This document shows, in pieces, positions 6,459 through 14,590 of a stretch of DNA of 15,125 bases (within the stretch, counting starts at the first letter, position 1; each line of letters begins with the position of its first letter). This DNA comes from an uncultured Anaerotruncus sp. (GTDB lineage: Bacteria; Bacillota; Clostridia; Oscillospirales; CAG-272): the NCBI GenBank assembly GCA_905210995.1, contig CAJLZE010000055.1, forward strand, positions 1 to 15,125. The letters run 5' to 3'. The notes beneath the pieces were generated by a model, which saw only the letters and a list, made by a program, of their open reading frames with translations, was not told the DNA's origin and made no database searches. The translations under genes were made by a program, and so were the position numbers.

Positions 6459-8561
6459 ATGTCTCAGAACGATAAAAGGAACGCCGCAGGTACCGACGAA
6501 GAATATTTTGCGCTGCTCGACGGGCGGCGACGCGAACTTGCGCGTGCTCGTTCGGAGACGCCGCGAACGCCGCCAAAGGCGCCCCGCCCCGCGGCACGTC
6601 CCGCGCGCACGGAGACCGTCGGATCGGTACAGCCCGCAGCCGGTAAGCAGGCGGCGCGACCGACCGACCGACGTGTCACTCCAGCAGCGAACGAACGTAA
6701 CCGGCGTGCGGCAAACGCCGCAGGAGCCGCCGATACCGCGAATACCGCACAGCGGCAGCGCGGTGCGGGCGGAGCAAGACCTGTTCCGCAGCCAGCGCGC
6801 CGCGAGGGGGCGCCCGCCGGCGGGCAACAGAGGCGCGCAAACAGCGTGCCGACACCGGTAGCCGAAGCTGACAGACGTCGCCGCGAACGTGAAAAGCTTG
6901 CGGCGCTCGAAAGGACAAGACAGCGCTCGGCTGAAAGAGAAGCGGCGGAGAGGGCGGCAAGAGAACGCCGTGCCGTGGAGGAGCGCCGCCGCGCCGAGGC
7001 GAAGGCCGCTGCTGCCAAAGCTGCCGCAGAGCGTCGGGCAGAGGCTGAAAAGCGCCGTGCCGCAGAGGAGCGCAGACGTGCTGCCGAGGCAGCGCGGCAG
7101 AAGGAGATAAGGCGGCGTATACGCGAAAAAAGACGTGCCGAATTCACGGCGCGCGCAATGGCCGCAGGCGAAAATCTGCTGCTTTTCCTTGTCGTGCTCA
7201 TGATCGTGTGCTCGGCGGCGTTTTCGATACTCGTCATCCGCCTTACGCGCACGAGCGTTGCCGCAGCCGATGAGACGCATGACTACACCTACCGCGTTGA
7301 GGACAGCAGCAAGTCGGTAAGCTACGAAAATATCGTGTCGGACGGCGTTGTATACGTGGATTTCACCGGCATAGCCGGTCTTTGCGGCGTAAGCGTCAGC
7401 GGCGTGCGCGACGAGCTGGTATTTGAGACCGCCGGCGGCGAGACAGCCGTGTTCGTTCCGGATTCCGACCGCGCGTCGGTAAACGGCAACGGTATCACGC
7501 TCGAGGGTAAGGCGATACTGCGCGACGACGGGCACCTCTGGCTGCCGCTGTCGTTCGTGCATGATTGCTTCAGCGGGGCGGATGTGAGCCTCGGCGAAGT
7601 GGAAAAGAGAAACAAAAAATACTTTGTCATCTCGGTGGACCGCACTCCCGACCCCGAGTCTACGGGTGCGCTCGGCAAATGGCTCGAGCCGTCGTTCAGA
7701 TTGAAGCCCGGTTCGGTGCTTTCCGCCGTTTCGCCCGACGACACGCCCGATGCCTCGTCCCCCGTGACCGATCCCGTGCCGAAATACGATTTTCTTTCCG
7801 ATCTTTCGGCTTTCGAGCGCTACATGGCGCCCGACGGCACGGCGCGCGACGCATATCTTGCGCTCGTTGACGGCACTCACCGGCTCACATACCGGTATGT
7901 TCCCGCCGAGCTTACCGCCGTCGCCGACGCACGCACCGGCGCAGAGGATATGAAGCTTGCGCTGTTTGCCGAAAGGTCGCTCGAGGCGCTGTTTACCGAA
8001 GCCCGCGCCGCGGGATACACGACCGTGCGCGCCTCTCTCGGATATGTTTCGTATAACGACCGCGCGGAGCTTTTCGACGGCTATCTTTCTGCCGAGCGCA
8101 ATTTCAGCAGCCGTAACTATGCCGCAACGGGCAAGCGCTTCAGCGACCGCGCATACGCCGTTCTCGGCAGTACATATCTGAACGAGAACTACGTGTCAAA
8201 GGACAGCTACACCCTCTCGCTGGCAGACGCGCGGCGCGTGGTGTTATCATATTGCGACGAGCCCGGCAGCGACGAGCACCAGAGCGGGCTTGCGGTCGAT
8301 CTTTGCGATATCTCACCATCGGCGGGCGATTTTGCGTCAAGCCCGTTTGCCGCATGGCTGAAGGAAAACGCACATAAATTCGGTTTCGTGATCCGTTACC
8401 CGGCAGACAAGACCGCCGAAACGGGGCACGCCGCCGAGCCGTGGCATTTGCGCTATGTCGGCAGATATCACGCCGCCGCAATGCACGCGTCGGGCGAATG
8501 CCTTGAGGAATACACCGCAAGGATATCGGCTCCCGCCGCGACGACCGGGGAGGGAAGATAA
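6459..8561 (+). CDS. Membrane-anchored M15 (VanY-like) peptidase with long Arg/Ala-rich cytoplasmic tail
   Basis: The start is the ATG at 6459 after AGGGATAGGG, giving 700 residues. A TTG at 6399 lies inside mnmM and is rejected. Residues 1-135 are Arg/Ala/Pro-rich low complexity. Residues 136-232 form a highly charged Arg/Glu/Ala helix, probably coiled coil. One membrane segment spans 240-260, leaving the tail inside and the rest outside. Residues about 295-385 resemble a copper-amine-oxidase-like stalk domain (VDFTGIAGLCGVSV, LWLPLSFVHDCF). The catalytic VanY-like domain (about 475-690) has His607 and Asp614 in DEHQSGLAVDL and Glu660-Pro-Trp-His663. These are the zinc ligands and catalytic Glu of M15 D-alanyl-D-alanine carboxypeptidases, so it likely trims peptidoglycan stem peptides. 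The usual GYRS motif reads GYVS, with Val530 in the Arg position. The gene overlaps the next by one base. Confidence 0.85.
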   Translation: MSQNDKRNAAGTDEEYFALLDGRRRELARARSETPRTPPKAPRPAARPARTETVGSVQPAAGKQAARPTDRRVTPAANERNRRAANAAGAADTANTAQRQRGAGGARPVPQPARREGAPAGGQQRRANSVPTPVAEADRRRREREKLAALERTRQRSAEREAAERAARERRAVEERRRAEAKAAAAKAAAERRAEAEKRRAAEERRRAAEAARQKEIRRRIREKRRAEFTARAMAAGENLLLFLVVLMIVCSAAFSILVIRLTRTSVAAADETHDYTYRVEDSSKSVSYENIVSDGVVYVDFTGIAGLCGVSVSGVRDELVFETAGGETAVFVPDSDRASVNGNGITLEGKAILRDDGHLWLPLSFVHDCFSGADVSLGEVEKRNKKYFVISVDRTPDPESTGALGKWLEPSFRLKPGSVLSAVSPDDTPDASSPVTDPVPKYDFLSDLSAFERYMAPDGTARDAYLALVDGTHRLTYRYVPAELTAVADARTGAEDMKLALFAERSLEALFTEARAAGYTTVRASLGYVSYNDRAELFDGYLSAERNFSSRNYAATGKRFSDRAYAVLGSTYLNENYVSKDSYTLSLADARRVVLSYCDEPGSDEHQSGLAVDLCDISPSAGDFASSPFAAWLKENAHKFGFVIRYPADKTAETGHAAEPWHLRYVGRYHAAAMHASGECLEEYTARISAPAATTGEGR

Positions 8562-9472
8562 TGAACGCCTCCCCTGCCGCGATCGCCATACTGACCGCCG
8601 CGATCGCCGCGAGCGGAATATTTTCCGTCGGTCTCGGACCGGCAAACAAAAAATGCCGCACGCCCGCCTCACTGCAGCTTTTCAACGCGCTTTTTGCATT
8701 CGTAGCATTCGTATGCGCAGCGATATTCGCAGCCGCGGGCGGCGGAGGCTTCCGCGTTCCCGCATCCGGCGTTTTTGCGGCAGCCGCCTTCGGGGTATTC
8801 TTTTCTCTGACGGTGCTGACGAACCTCAAAGCTCTTGAGTCGGGTCCGCTGTCGCTGACCACGCTCATAGTCAATTTCAGCCTCATCATGCCGATGGGAT
8901 ATTCGTTTATCTTTCTGCATGAAAGGATCACCGTCACACGCACTGCGGGGCTTGCGCTGCTCGTCGTTTGTATGTTTCTTTTTACCGATCCGCGCGTGAC
9001 GGGAGAGGCAAAGATATCCGGCAGATGGATAGGATATTCGCTGCTCTCTCTGCTTTGCAGCGGCACGCTGTCGCTCATATCGAAAATATATGCCACGAAA
9101 ACCGAAAACGCTTATTTTTCGGCATTTCTCGTTCTCGGCTACGCCTTTGCATCCGCCGCGTCGTTTGCGGCCTTTCTGCTCCTGCGCAGCCGCGGCGAGC
9201 CGGCGGCGGAGAAAGCGTCCGAACGCGCACTCCTCGCGCCCGCAATGATCGGTGTGGTGCTCTACGTCGGCTGTGCGAGCTTTGCGCTCAATCTTGCCTT
9301 TGTGCTGCTCGCCACCATGATGGACAGTGCCATAGTCTATCCCGCAGTGCAGGGCGGGGGGCCGATAGTCACCGCCGTGCTCTCACGCCTGTTTTTCGGG
9401 GAGCGCATCCCGTGGAAAAAGGGCGCGGCGATACTTCTCGGTGCGGCTGCGATCGTTCTTCTGAACCTCTGA
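8561..9472 (+). CDS. DMT-superfamily (EamA-like) transporter
   Basis: This 303-residue protein consists almost entirely of hydrophobic helices, about ten, arranged as two EamA-like halves (residues about 8-137 and 155-303). Hallmarks are the helix-end VNFSLIMPMGYSFIFLHERIT in the first half, with its LxER-type motif, and the matching PIVTAVLSRLFFGERIPWKK in the second. It belongs to the drug/metabolite transporter superfamily in the inner membrane. The substrate cannot be inferred. Its ATG shares one base with the TAA of the peptidase gene (TAATG), with AGGGA just upstream, so translational coupling is likely. It ends the unit that starts at 5133. No hairpin with a T-run was seen after its stop. 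Confidence 0.88.
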   Translation: MNASPAAIAILTAAIAASGIFSVGLGPANKKCRTPASLQLFNALFAFVAFVCAAIFAAAGGGGFRVPASGVFAAAAFGVFFSLTVLTNLKALESGPLSLTTLIVNFSLIMPMGYSFIFLHERITVTRTAGLALLVVCMFLFTDPRVTGEAKISGRWIGYSLLSLLCSGTLSLISKIYATKTENAYFSAFLVLGYAFASAASFAAFLLLRSRGEPAAEKASERALLAPAMIGVVLYVGCASFALNLAFVLLATMMDSAIVYPAVQGGGPIVTAVLSRLFFGERIPWKKGAAILLGAAAIVLLNL

Positions 9473-9484
9473 GGCAGCGCGGGA

Positions 9485-9513
9485 TTGACAAGCACATATA
9501 AATGTGATACAAT
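9485..9513 (+). promoter_or_regulatory. Sigma-A promoter for the DUF512-lipoprotein-der-obg-ppa unit
   Basis: TTGACA at 9485-9490, a 17-base spacer and TACAAT at 9508-9513 form the promoter, with TGA before the -10 as an extended element. Eleven of twelve hexamer bases match consensus. A second TATAAT at 9513-9518 is 22 bases from the -35, too far to be its usual partner. Transcription would start near 9520, leaving a leader of about 48 bases. Confidence 0.82.
9493..9506. promoter_or_regulatory. Small palindrome in the promoter spacer, possible operator
   Basis: CACAT (9493-9497) and ATGTG (9502-9506) form a perfect inverted repeat separated by ATAA. It lies wholly between the -35 and -10 hexamers, where a bound repressor would block polymerase. 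The 5-base arms are short, so chance is possible. No regulator is recognised for it. Confidence 0.3.
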
Positions 9514-9568
9514 ATAATACTACCTTATTTTAACTTATTTCCGTAATGCGTAAAGGAGCCGCTGCCTC

Positions 9569-10885
9569 ATGGTAAAAATAACCTTTGTTGAGCCCGATTC
9601 GGCGGCTGAGCGGGTGGGAATACTTGCCGGAGACGAACTGACGGCAATAAACGGGCACGAGATATGCGACGTGCTCGATTACCGATTCCGCATTTACGAC
9701 CGCCGCCTCAAGCTCGAGATCATGCGCGGCGGCAAACGCATCGTTTTCCGTATCCGCAAGGATGAGGAGGAGGATCCGGGGCTTGAATTCGGCAGCGCGC
9801 TGATGGACGAAAAGCATTCCTGCCGCAACGCGTGCATATTCTGCTTTATAGACCAGAACCCGCCCGGGATGCGCCCCACATGCTATTTCAAAGACGACGA
9901 TTCGCGTCTTTCCTTTCTTCAGGGCAGCTATATCACGCTGACGAACCTCTCAGAGCACGAGATAGACCGCATAATCGAAATGCACATCTCGCCGATAAAC
10001 GTCTCGGTACACACGACAAATCCCGAGCTGCGCTGCCGCATGATGCACAACCGCTTTGCGGGCAAAACGCTTTCATATCTTGACCGCTTTGCCGCTGCGG
10101 GCATAGTGCTGCACGCGCAGATAGTCCTTTGCCGCGGTATAAACGACGGTGCCGAGCTTGAAAGAACGCTCTCCGACCTTGACCGGCTGCGCCCGGCGCT
10201 TGAGGCGGTGACGATAGTTCCGGCGGGCATCACAAAATACCGCGAGGGGCTGTTCCCGCTCACGCTTTTCTCGGCCGAGGAATGCCGTGCGGTCATAGAG
10301 CAGGTAACGCGCTGGTCGGATAAATTTTACGCCGAATGCGGCAGCCGCATCGTGCGCTGCTCCGACGAATTTTACGTCCGCGGCGGCGTGCCTCTCCCCG
10401 ACCCCGACTTTTACGAGGGCTACGGTCAGATCGAGGACGGCGTGGGAATGCTCACCTCCTTCGGCGAGGAAGCCGAGAGCGAGCTTAAATTCACCGATCC
10501 CGCACCCGCCGATCTGCCGGAGCGTGTTGTATCGGTCGCCACGGGATACGCGGCGTATGACATCATATGCGAATACGCGCGCAGAGCGGAAGCGGCGCGC
10601 GGGAATCTGCGTGTGAACGTTTACCGCATACGCAACGATTTCTTCGGCGAGACTATAACGGTCGCGGGACTTCTGACGGGCAGAGACATTGCCGCGCAGC
10701 TTGCGGGGCAGGAGCTCGGCGAGACGCTTTTCTTTCCGGCAAACGCGCTGCGTGCCGACGGAGATCTCTTTCTTTGCGGAATGACCCCCGCCGAGCTTTC
10801 CGAAAAGCTCGGTGTTCCGGCAGTTCCGATAAAAAACGACGGCGCGGAATTCATTGCAGCGCTGACGGGCGAGGGGACACCCTGA
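9569..10885 (+). CDS. DUF512 family protein: PDZ-like domain plus radical-SAM-type Fe-S motif
   Basis: The 438-residue protein has an N-terminal PDZ-like region (residues about 5-62, VEPDSAAERVGILAGDELTAINGHEI). The Fe-S motif Cys85-x3-Cys89-x2-Cys92 in SCRNACIFCFIDQNPPGM has the canonical radical SAM spacing. YFKDDDSRLSFLQGSYITL follows and is diagnostic of the DUF512 family. The TIM-barrel-like middle contains SPINVSVHTTNPELR, and the C-terminal DUF512 region completes the family architecture. The function of these proteins is unknown. They are cytoplasmic and presumably bind a [4Fe-4S] cluster. The ATG at 9569 follows AAAGGAG by about 10 bases. The gene is first in a unit that includes der and obg. 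From memory DUF512 genes often sit beside der in Clostridia, which hints at a link to ribosome or tRNA biology. Confidence 0.92.
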   Translation: MVKITFVEPDSAAERVGILAGDELTAINGHEICDVLDYRFRIYDRRLKLEIMRGGKRIVFRIRKDEEEDPGLEFGSALMDEKHSCRNACIFCFIDQNPPGMRPTCYFKDDDSRLSFLQGSYITLTNLSEHEIDRIIEMHISPINVSVHTTNPELRCRMMHNRFAGKTLSYLDRFAAAGIVLHAQIVLCRGINDGAELERTLSDLDRLRPALEAVTIVPAGITKYREGLFPLTLFSAEECRAVIEQVTRWSDKFYAECGSRIVRCSDEFYVRGGVPLPDPDFYEGYGQIEDGVGMLTSFGEEAESELKFTDPAPADLPERVVSVATGYAAYDIICEYARRAEAARGNLRVNVYRIRNDFFGETITVAGLLTGRDIAAQLAGQELGETLFFPANALRADGDLFLCGMTPAELSEKLGVPAVPIKNDGAEFIAALTGEGTP

Positions 10886-10968
10886 GGCGCCGGACATACC
10901 GCGCATTGTCAACCGGTCGGGGAAGGGCACGGCTCATCCCGGACAACGAGAACCACGGAGAACCGAAA

Positions 10969-11910
10969 ATGAAAAAAACAAAAAGACACGATCCGCTGCC
11001 GCGTGCGCTTGCGCTCGCGCTGTTGCTGCCGACGATAGCCGCGGCGGTGCTTTCCTCCTGCCGCAACGTCTCGGGCAGACCGTCAAGCTCGCTCGTCGTC
11101 GGTGTGGATGAGCTGACAGACCCGCCCGCCGAGACTCTGCCGTATACCGGCGAGGCTACCGATACCTCGGCGCCGTCTACCGGCGACGCCACCAACCGTC
11201 CCGACAAGCCGACGACAAAGCCTGTGACGGAGGAGACGACGCAGCAGGTGGATATCGTGAATTACGAATACGACACCGTTACGGTCGATGAAACGATAGC
11301 GGTGGTAGGCGCCTCGAAGAGCCGCAAGATACTGCGGTATCCCAAGCTCACGGGGCTTTCCAACGCGGATATGCAGACAAAGATAAACACTCTGCTCGGC
11401 GAGATCGCCGCATCCGAGTTCAAAAACCGCACCCTGGGACTTGACGACTACACCAAAAACGGAGTTGCGGTGAGATACGAGGTCGCAAAGACCTCCGTCA
11501 CATACCTCGGCGGAAATCTGCTCTCGGTGCGTTCGGCGGGGAGCATCACCTACTCCGACGGCTCGGAAGACGTGGATTTTGCTTATTCCAACGTCATAAA
11601 CCTCAGCACCGGGCGCAACATCACGCAGAAAAAGATATATCAGAAGTTCGGAGAGATCAAGTCTCTGTTCGAAAACGGCAGGTTCACGCAGATAAGCGGT
11701 GCTCAGAACCTCACCTCGTCGATATCCCTTGCCGACATGATGTCGCAATATGCGATGTACGAGCTCTACAACACATATCCCGACACATATTTCACACCGA
11801 AGGAGCTTGTCATCATAGTCGAGTTAAACACAAAGCTCGGCGGATATGCCGAGTTTTCGATCCCGCTTTCCGACGTCAATGCATATCTTTCGGTCAGCCC
11901 GACCAAGTAA
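10969..11910 (+). CDS. Lipoprotein with DUF4163/DUF3298-like (RsiV/PdaC-type) domain
   Basis: The start at ATG 10969 gives 313 residues, with GGAG about 9 bases upstream. A longer in-frame reading from 10567 lies inside the DUF512 gene and is rejected. The N-terminus has a basic tail, a hydrophobic core (residues 13-27) and the lipobox LSSC, with Cys31 as the lipidated residue. A Thr/Pro/Asp-rich linker (about 45-92) leads to an extracellular domain. Its opening, YPKLTGLSNADMQTKINTLL, and ending, YFTPKELVIIVELNTKLGG then IPLSDVNAYL, match DUF4163/DUF3298 domains as found in RsiV and PdaC. RsiV-type domains bind lysozyme, but this protein has no anti-sigma region, so that role is not implied. 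The 83-base gap before it shows no promoter. Its stop is 19 bases before der. Confidence 0.82.
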   Translation: MKKTKRHDPLPRALALALLLPTIAAAVLSSCRNVSGRPSSSLVVGVDELTDPPAETLPYTGEATDTSAPSTGDATNRPDKPTTKPVTEETTQQVDIVNYEYDTVTVDETIAVVGASKSRKILRYPKLTGLSNADMQTKINTLLGEIAASEFKNRTLGLDDYTKNGVAVRYEVAKTSVTYLGGNLLSVRSAGSITYSDGSEDVDFAYSNVINLSTGRNITQKKIYQKFGEIKSLFENGRFTQISGAQNLTSSISLADMMSQYAMYELYNTYPDTYFTPKELVIIVELNTKLGGYAEFSIPLSDVNAYLSVSPTK

Positions 11911-11929
11911 AAAACAACGGAGCAACAAT

Positions 11930-13264
11930 ATGTCAAAACCCGTAATTGCAATAGTAGGCAGACCCAATGTGGGCAAAAGCACGCTTTTCAATAAGCTCAT
12001 CGGCGAGCGCAGAGCCATCGTGGAGGACACTCCCGGCGTAACGCGCGACCGCATATACGGCGAGACCGAGTGGAGAGGCAAGGTCCTCACCGTCATCGAC
12101 ACCGGAGGAATAGAGCCCAAGACCGACGACGTGATACTTGCGCATATGCGTATGCAGGCGGAGATCGCAATAGAGTCGGCTGATGTTATCGTTTTCCTCT
12201 GCGACGTGCGCACGGGCCCCACCGCCGACGACCGCGAGATCGCCGTAATGCTCAAAAAGAGCCGCAAGCCCGTCGTTGTTGCGGTCAACAAGTGCGACAG
12301 CGTGGGCTCCACGCCGCCCGAATTCTATGAATTCTACGAGTTCGGCTTCGATACCGAGCTTGTCGCGCTCTCATCCGTTCACGGTACCGGTACCGGCGAT
12401 CTGCTCGACGAGATACTTGCCGTGCTGCCGGACGGCGAGATAACGGAGGATCCCGAGGAGGGCATAAAGGTCGCGGTCATCGGCAAACCGAATGCTGGCA
12501 AGTCATCGCTCGTCAACCGCATCTCGGGAGCCGAGAGGATGATAGTCTCAAACATCCCCGGCACGACGCGCGATGCCATCGACACCCGCGTGGTGAACCG
12601 GTACGGCACGTATACCTTCATCGACACAGCCGGCATACGCCGCAGCGCAAAAATAAAGGACAGCGTTGAGAAATATTCCGTCCTCCGTGCGCACACCGCG
12701 GTCGAGCGCGCCGACGTTTGCCTTATAATGATAGACGCGGGCGAGGGCATCACCGAGCAGGATGAAAAGATCGCCGGTATCGCACACGAGGCGGGCAAGG
12801 CGTCGGTCATCGTCGTCAACAAATGGGATTCGATAGAGGGCAAGGACAACTCCACAGTGCGCGATTTCGACAATAAGATCCGCATAGCGCTCTCGTATAT
12901 GACCTATGCGCCGATAATGTATGTTTCGGCGCTGACGGGGCAGCGCGTATCGAATCTGTTTGGCCAGATAAATGCGGTCTATTCGTCGTCTGTCATGCGC
13001 ATATCCACGGGAATGCTCAACGACGTGCTGCGCGAGGCGGTAACGCGCGTTCAGCCGCCGACGGACAAGGGCAAGCGCCTGCGCATCTACTACATGACCC
13101 AGACCTCCGTCGCACCGCCGACATTCGTCATCTTCTGCAACAGCGCCGAGCTGTTCCACTTCTCATATCAGAGATATATCGAAAACTGCCTGCGCGACAC
13201 CTTCGGCTTTGCCGGAACGCCGATAAAGCTCATCATCCGCGAAAAGGGCGACGACGCGCAGTGA
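11930..13264 (+). CDS. der: Ribosome biogenesis GTPase Der (EngA)
   Basis: This 444-residue protein has the double GTPase architecture unique to Der. The first G domain has GRPNVGKS (10-17), TPGVTRDR (34-41), DTGG (57-60) and NKCD (120-123). The second has GKPNAGKS (185-192), PGTTRDA, DTAG (232-235) and NKWD (297-300). A C-terminal KH-like domain (about 350-440, with PPTFVIFCN and FGFAGTPIKLIIREK) completes it. Der acts in late assembly of the 50S subunit. The ATG at 11930 follows CGGAG by 7 bases; an in-frame start at 11846 would lie within the lipoprotein gene and is rejected. All catalytic motifs are intact. The stop is 18 bases before obg, which makes a tandem of two ribosome-assembly GTPases. 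Confidence 0.97.
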   Translation: MSKPVIAIVGRPNVGKSTLFNKLIGERRAIVEDTPGVTRDRIYGETEWRGKVLTVIDTGGIEPKTDDVILAHMRMQAEIAIESADVIVFLCDVRTGPTADDREIAVMLKKSRKPVVVAVNKCDSVGSTPPEFYEFYEFGFDTELVALSSVHGTGTGDLLDEILAVLPDGEITEDPEEGIKVAVIGKPNAGKSSLVNRISGAERMIVSNIPGTTRDAIDTRVVNRYGTYTFIDTAGIRRSAKIKDSVEKYSVLRAHTAVERADVCLIMIDAGEGITEQDEKIAGIAHEAGKASVIVVNKWDSIEGKDNSTVRDFDNKIRIALSYMTYAPIMYVSALTGQRVSNLFGQINAVYSSSVMRISTGMLNDVLREAVTRVQPPTDKGKRLRIYYMTQTSVAPPTFVIFCNSAELFHFSYQRYIENCLRDTFGFAGTPIKLIIREKGDDAQ

Positions 13265-13282
13265 TTCCGAAAGGAAACCCAT

Positions 13283-14570
13283 ATGTTTATTGACAGAATA
13301 AAAATCTATGTAAAAGCCGGCAACGGCGGCAACGGAGCCGTGTCCTTCAGGCGTGAAAAATACGTCTCGCACGGCGGACCCGACGGCGGCGACGGCGGAA
13401 AGGGCGGCAGCATCGTCTTCCGCGTCGATCCCGGCAGCAACACGCTGCTTGCCTTCCGCTACAAGCGCAAATTTGTCGCACAGAACGGCGGCGACGGTTC
13501 GGGACGCAAGTTCCACGGCGAGAGCGCCGACGATCTTTATATCCCCGTGCCGCCAGGCACGCTTTTGCGTGACGCCGAGACGGAAAAGATCATTCACGAT
13601 ATGTCCGAAAACGACGGAGCCGACTTTGTGCTCTGCCGCGGCGGGCGCGGCGGCTGGGGCAACCCGCCACTTTGCCACGCCGACAAGACAGGTCCCCATG
13701 TTTGCCAAAAACGGCTCGCGCGGCGAAGAGCGCGAGGTCATTCTCGAGCTTAAAATGCTGGCGGACGTCGGGCTTATCGGCTATCCGAGCGTAGGCAAAT
13801 CCTCGCTCCTCTCACGCATAAGCGCGGCGCGTCCCAAGGTCGCCGATTATCATTTTACGACTCTCTCCCCCATGCTCGGCGTTGTTCCGGCTCCCGCAGG
13901 CTCCGGCGCGGGCTTTGTTGCGGCGGATATCCCCGGGCTTATCGAGGGCGCCGCAGAGGGCGCGGGGCTCGGCCATGCGTTTCTGCGTCATGTTGACCGC
14001 TGCCGCCTGCTCCTGCATGTGGTGGACATCGCCTCTACCGAATACCGCGACCCTGTCGAGGATATAAAGGTGATAAACGGAGAGCTTGAGCGTTACAGCG
14101 CCGAGCTCGCGGGGCGTCCGCAGATAATCGTTGCCAATAAGGTCGATGCGCTTGACCGCGAACGTGTGGATATCCCGGCGTTCGAGGCGTATGTCGCCTC
14201 GCTCGGCTGTCCTCTTGTGTACGTTTCGGCTGTTACCGGCGAGGGGATCGACAAAATGATCGCGCTCACCGTTTCCGAGCTTTCCAAGCTGCCGCCCATA
14301 AAGGTCTACGAGCGCGAATACGAGCCAGAGGACGCATATGTCGGCGGCGGGCGCGAAACGACGATAACGCGCGAGGGCGATACCTTTACGGTGGAGGGCG
14401 AATGGCTCTTCAATCTCATGGGGCAGATCAACTTCGGCGATTACGAATCGCTCAACTTCTTTCAGAAGGTCCTGCGCCGCAGCGGTGTGTTCGACGAGCT
14501 TGAGGCGCACGGCTGCACCGACGGCTGCACCGTTTCGATATACGGCTTTGAATTCGAATATGTTAAATAA
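13283..14570 (+). pseudogene. obg: GTPase Obg/CgtA gene, interrupted by a one-base frameshift as given
   Basis: The reading frame from ATG 13283 (after AAAGGAAA) encodes the glycine-rich Obg fold (MFIDRIKIYVKAGNGGNGAV through RGGRGGWGNP, 128 residues). It then leaves the family pattern and stops at 13753. The +1 frame from 13668 resumes exactly at HFATPTRQVPMFAKNG and continues to 14570. It has the G motifs GYPSVGKS (166-173 in corrected numbering), DIPGLIEGA, NKVD (285-288) and SAVTG, then an OCT domain (YEREYEPEDAYVGGG, NFGDYESLNFFQ). Removing one C at 13667/13668 restores a 428-residue Obg, a normal length. Obg is generally essential and acts in 50S assembly and stress control. A sequencing or assembly error is therefore more likely than true loss. 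It is typed as pseudogene only because the frame is broken in the given sequence. Confidence 0.93.
13664..13670 (+). other. obg: Site of the obg frameshift
   Basis: The bases read CCGCCAC where family conservation (Asn-Pro-His-Phe-Ala-Thr) requires CCGCAC. The extra C is at 13667 or 13668. There is no long homopolymer here, only a CCC-G-CC context, and the frame is clean on both sides. Confidence 0.85.
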
Positions 14571-14590
14571 AATAAAATCGGAGGTATACC

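Noticed and set aside
6363..7880. Minus-strand open frames of 505 and 262 codons opposite the M15 peptidase gene
   Set aside because: They mirror the Arg/Ala-rich tail, whose biased codons leave reverse frames free of stops. No domain or ribosome site supports them.
13698..14570. Separate start for the Obg GTPase domain at ATG 13698
   Set aside because: No good Shine-Dalgarno stands before it, and conserved Obg residues are encoded upstream in the same frame from 13668, so a broken single gene explains the data better.
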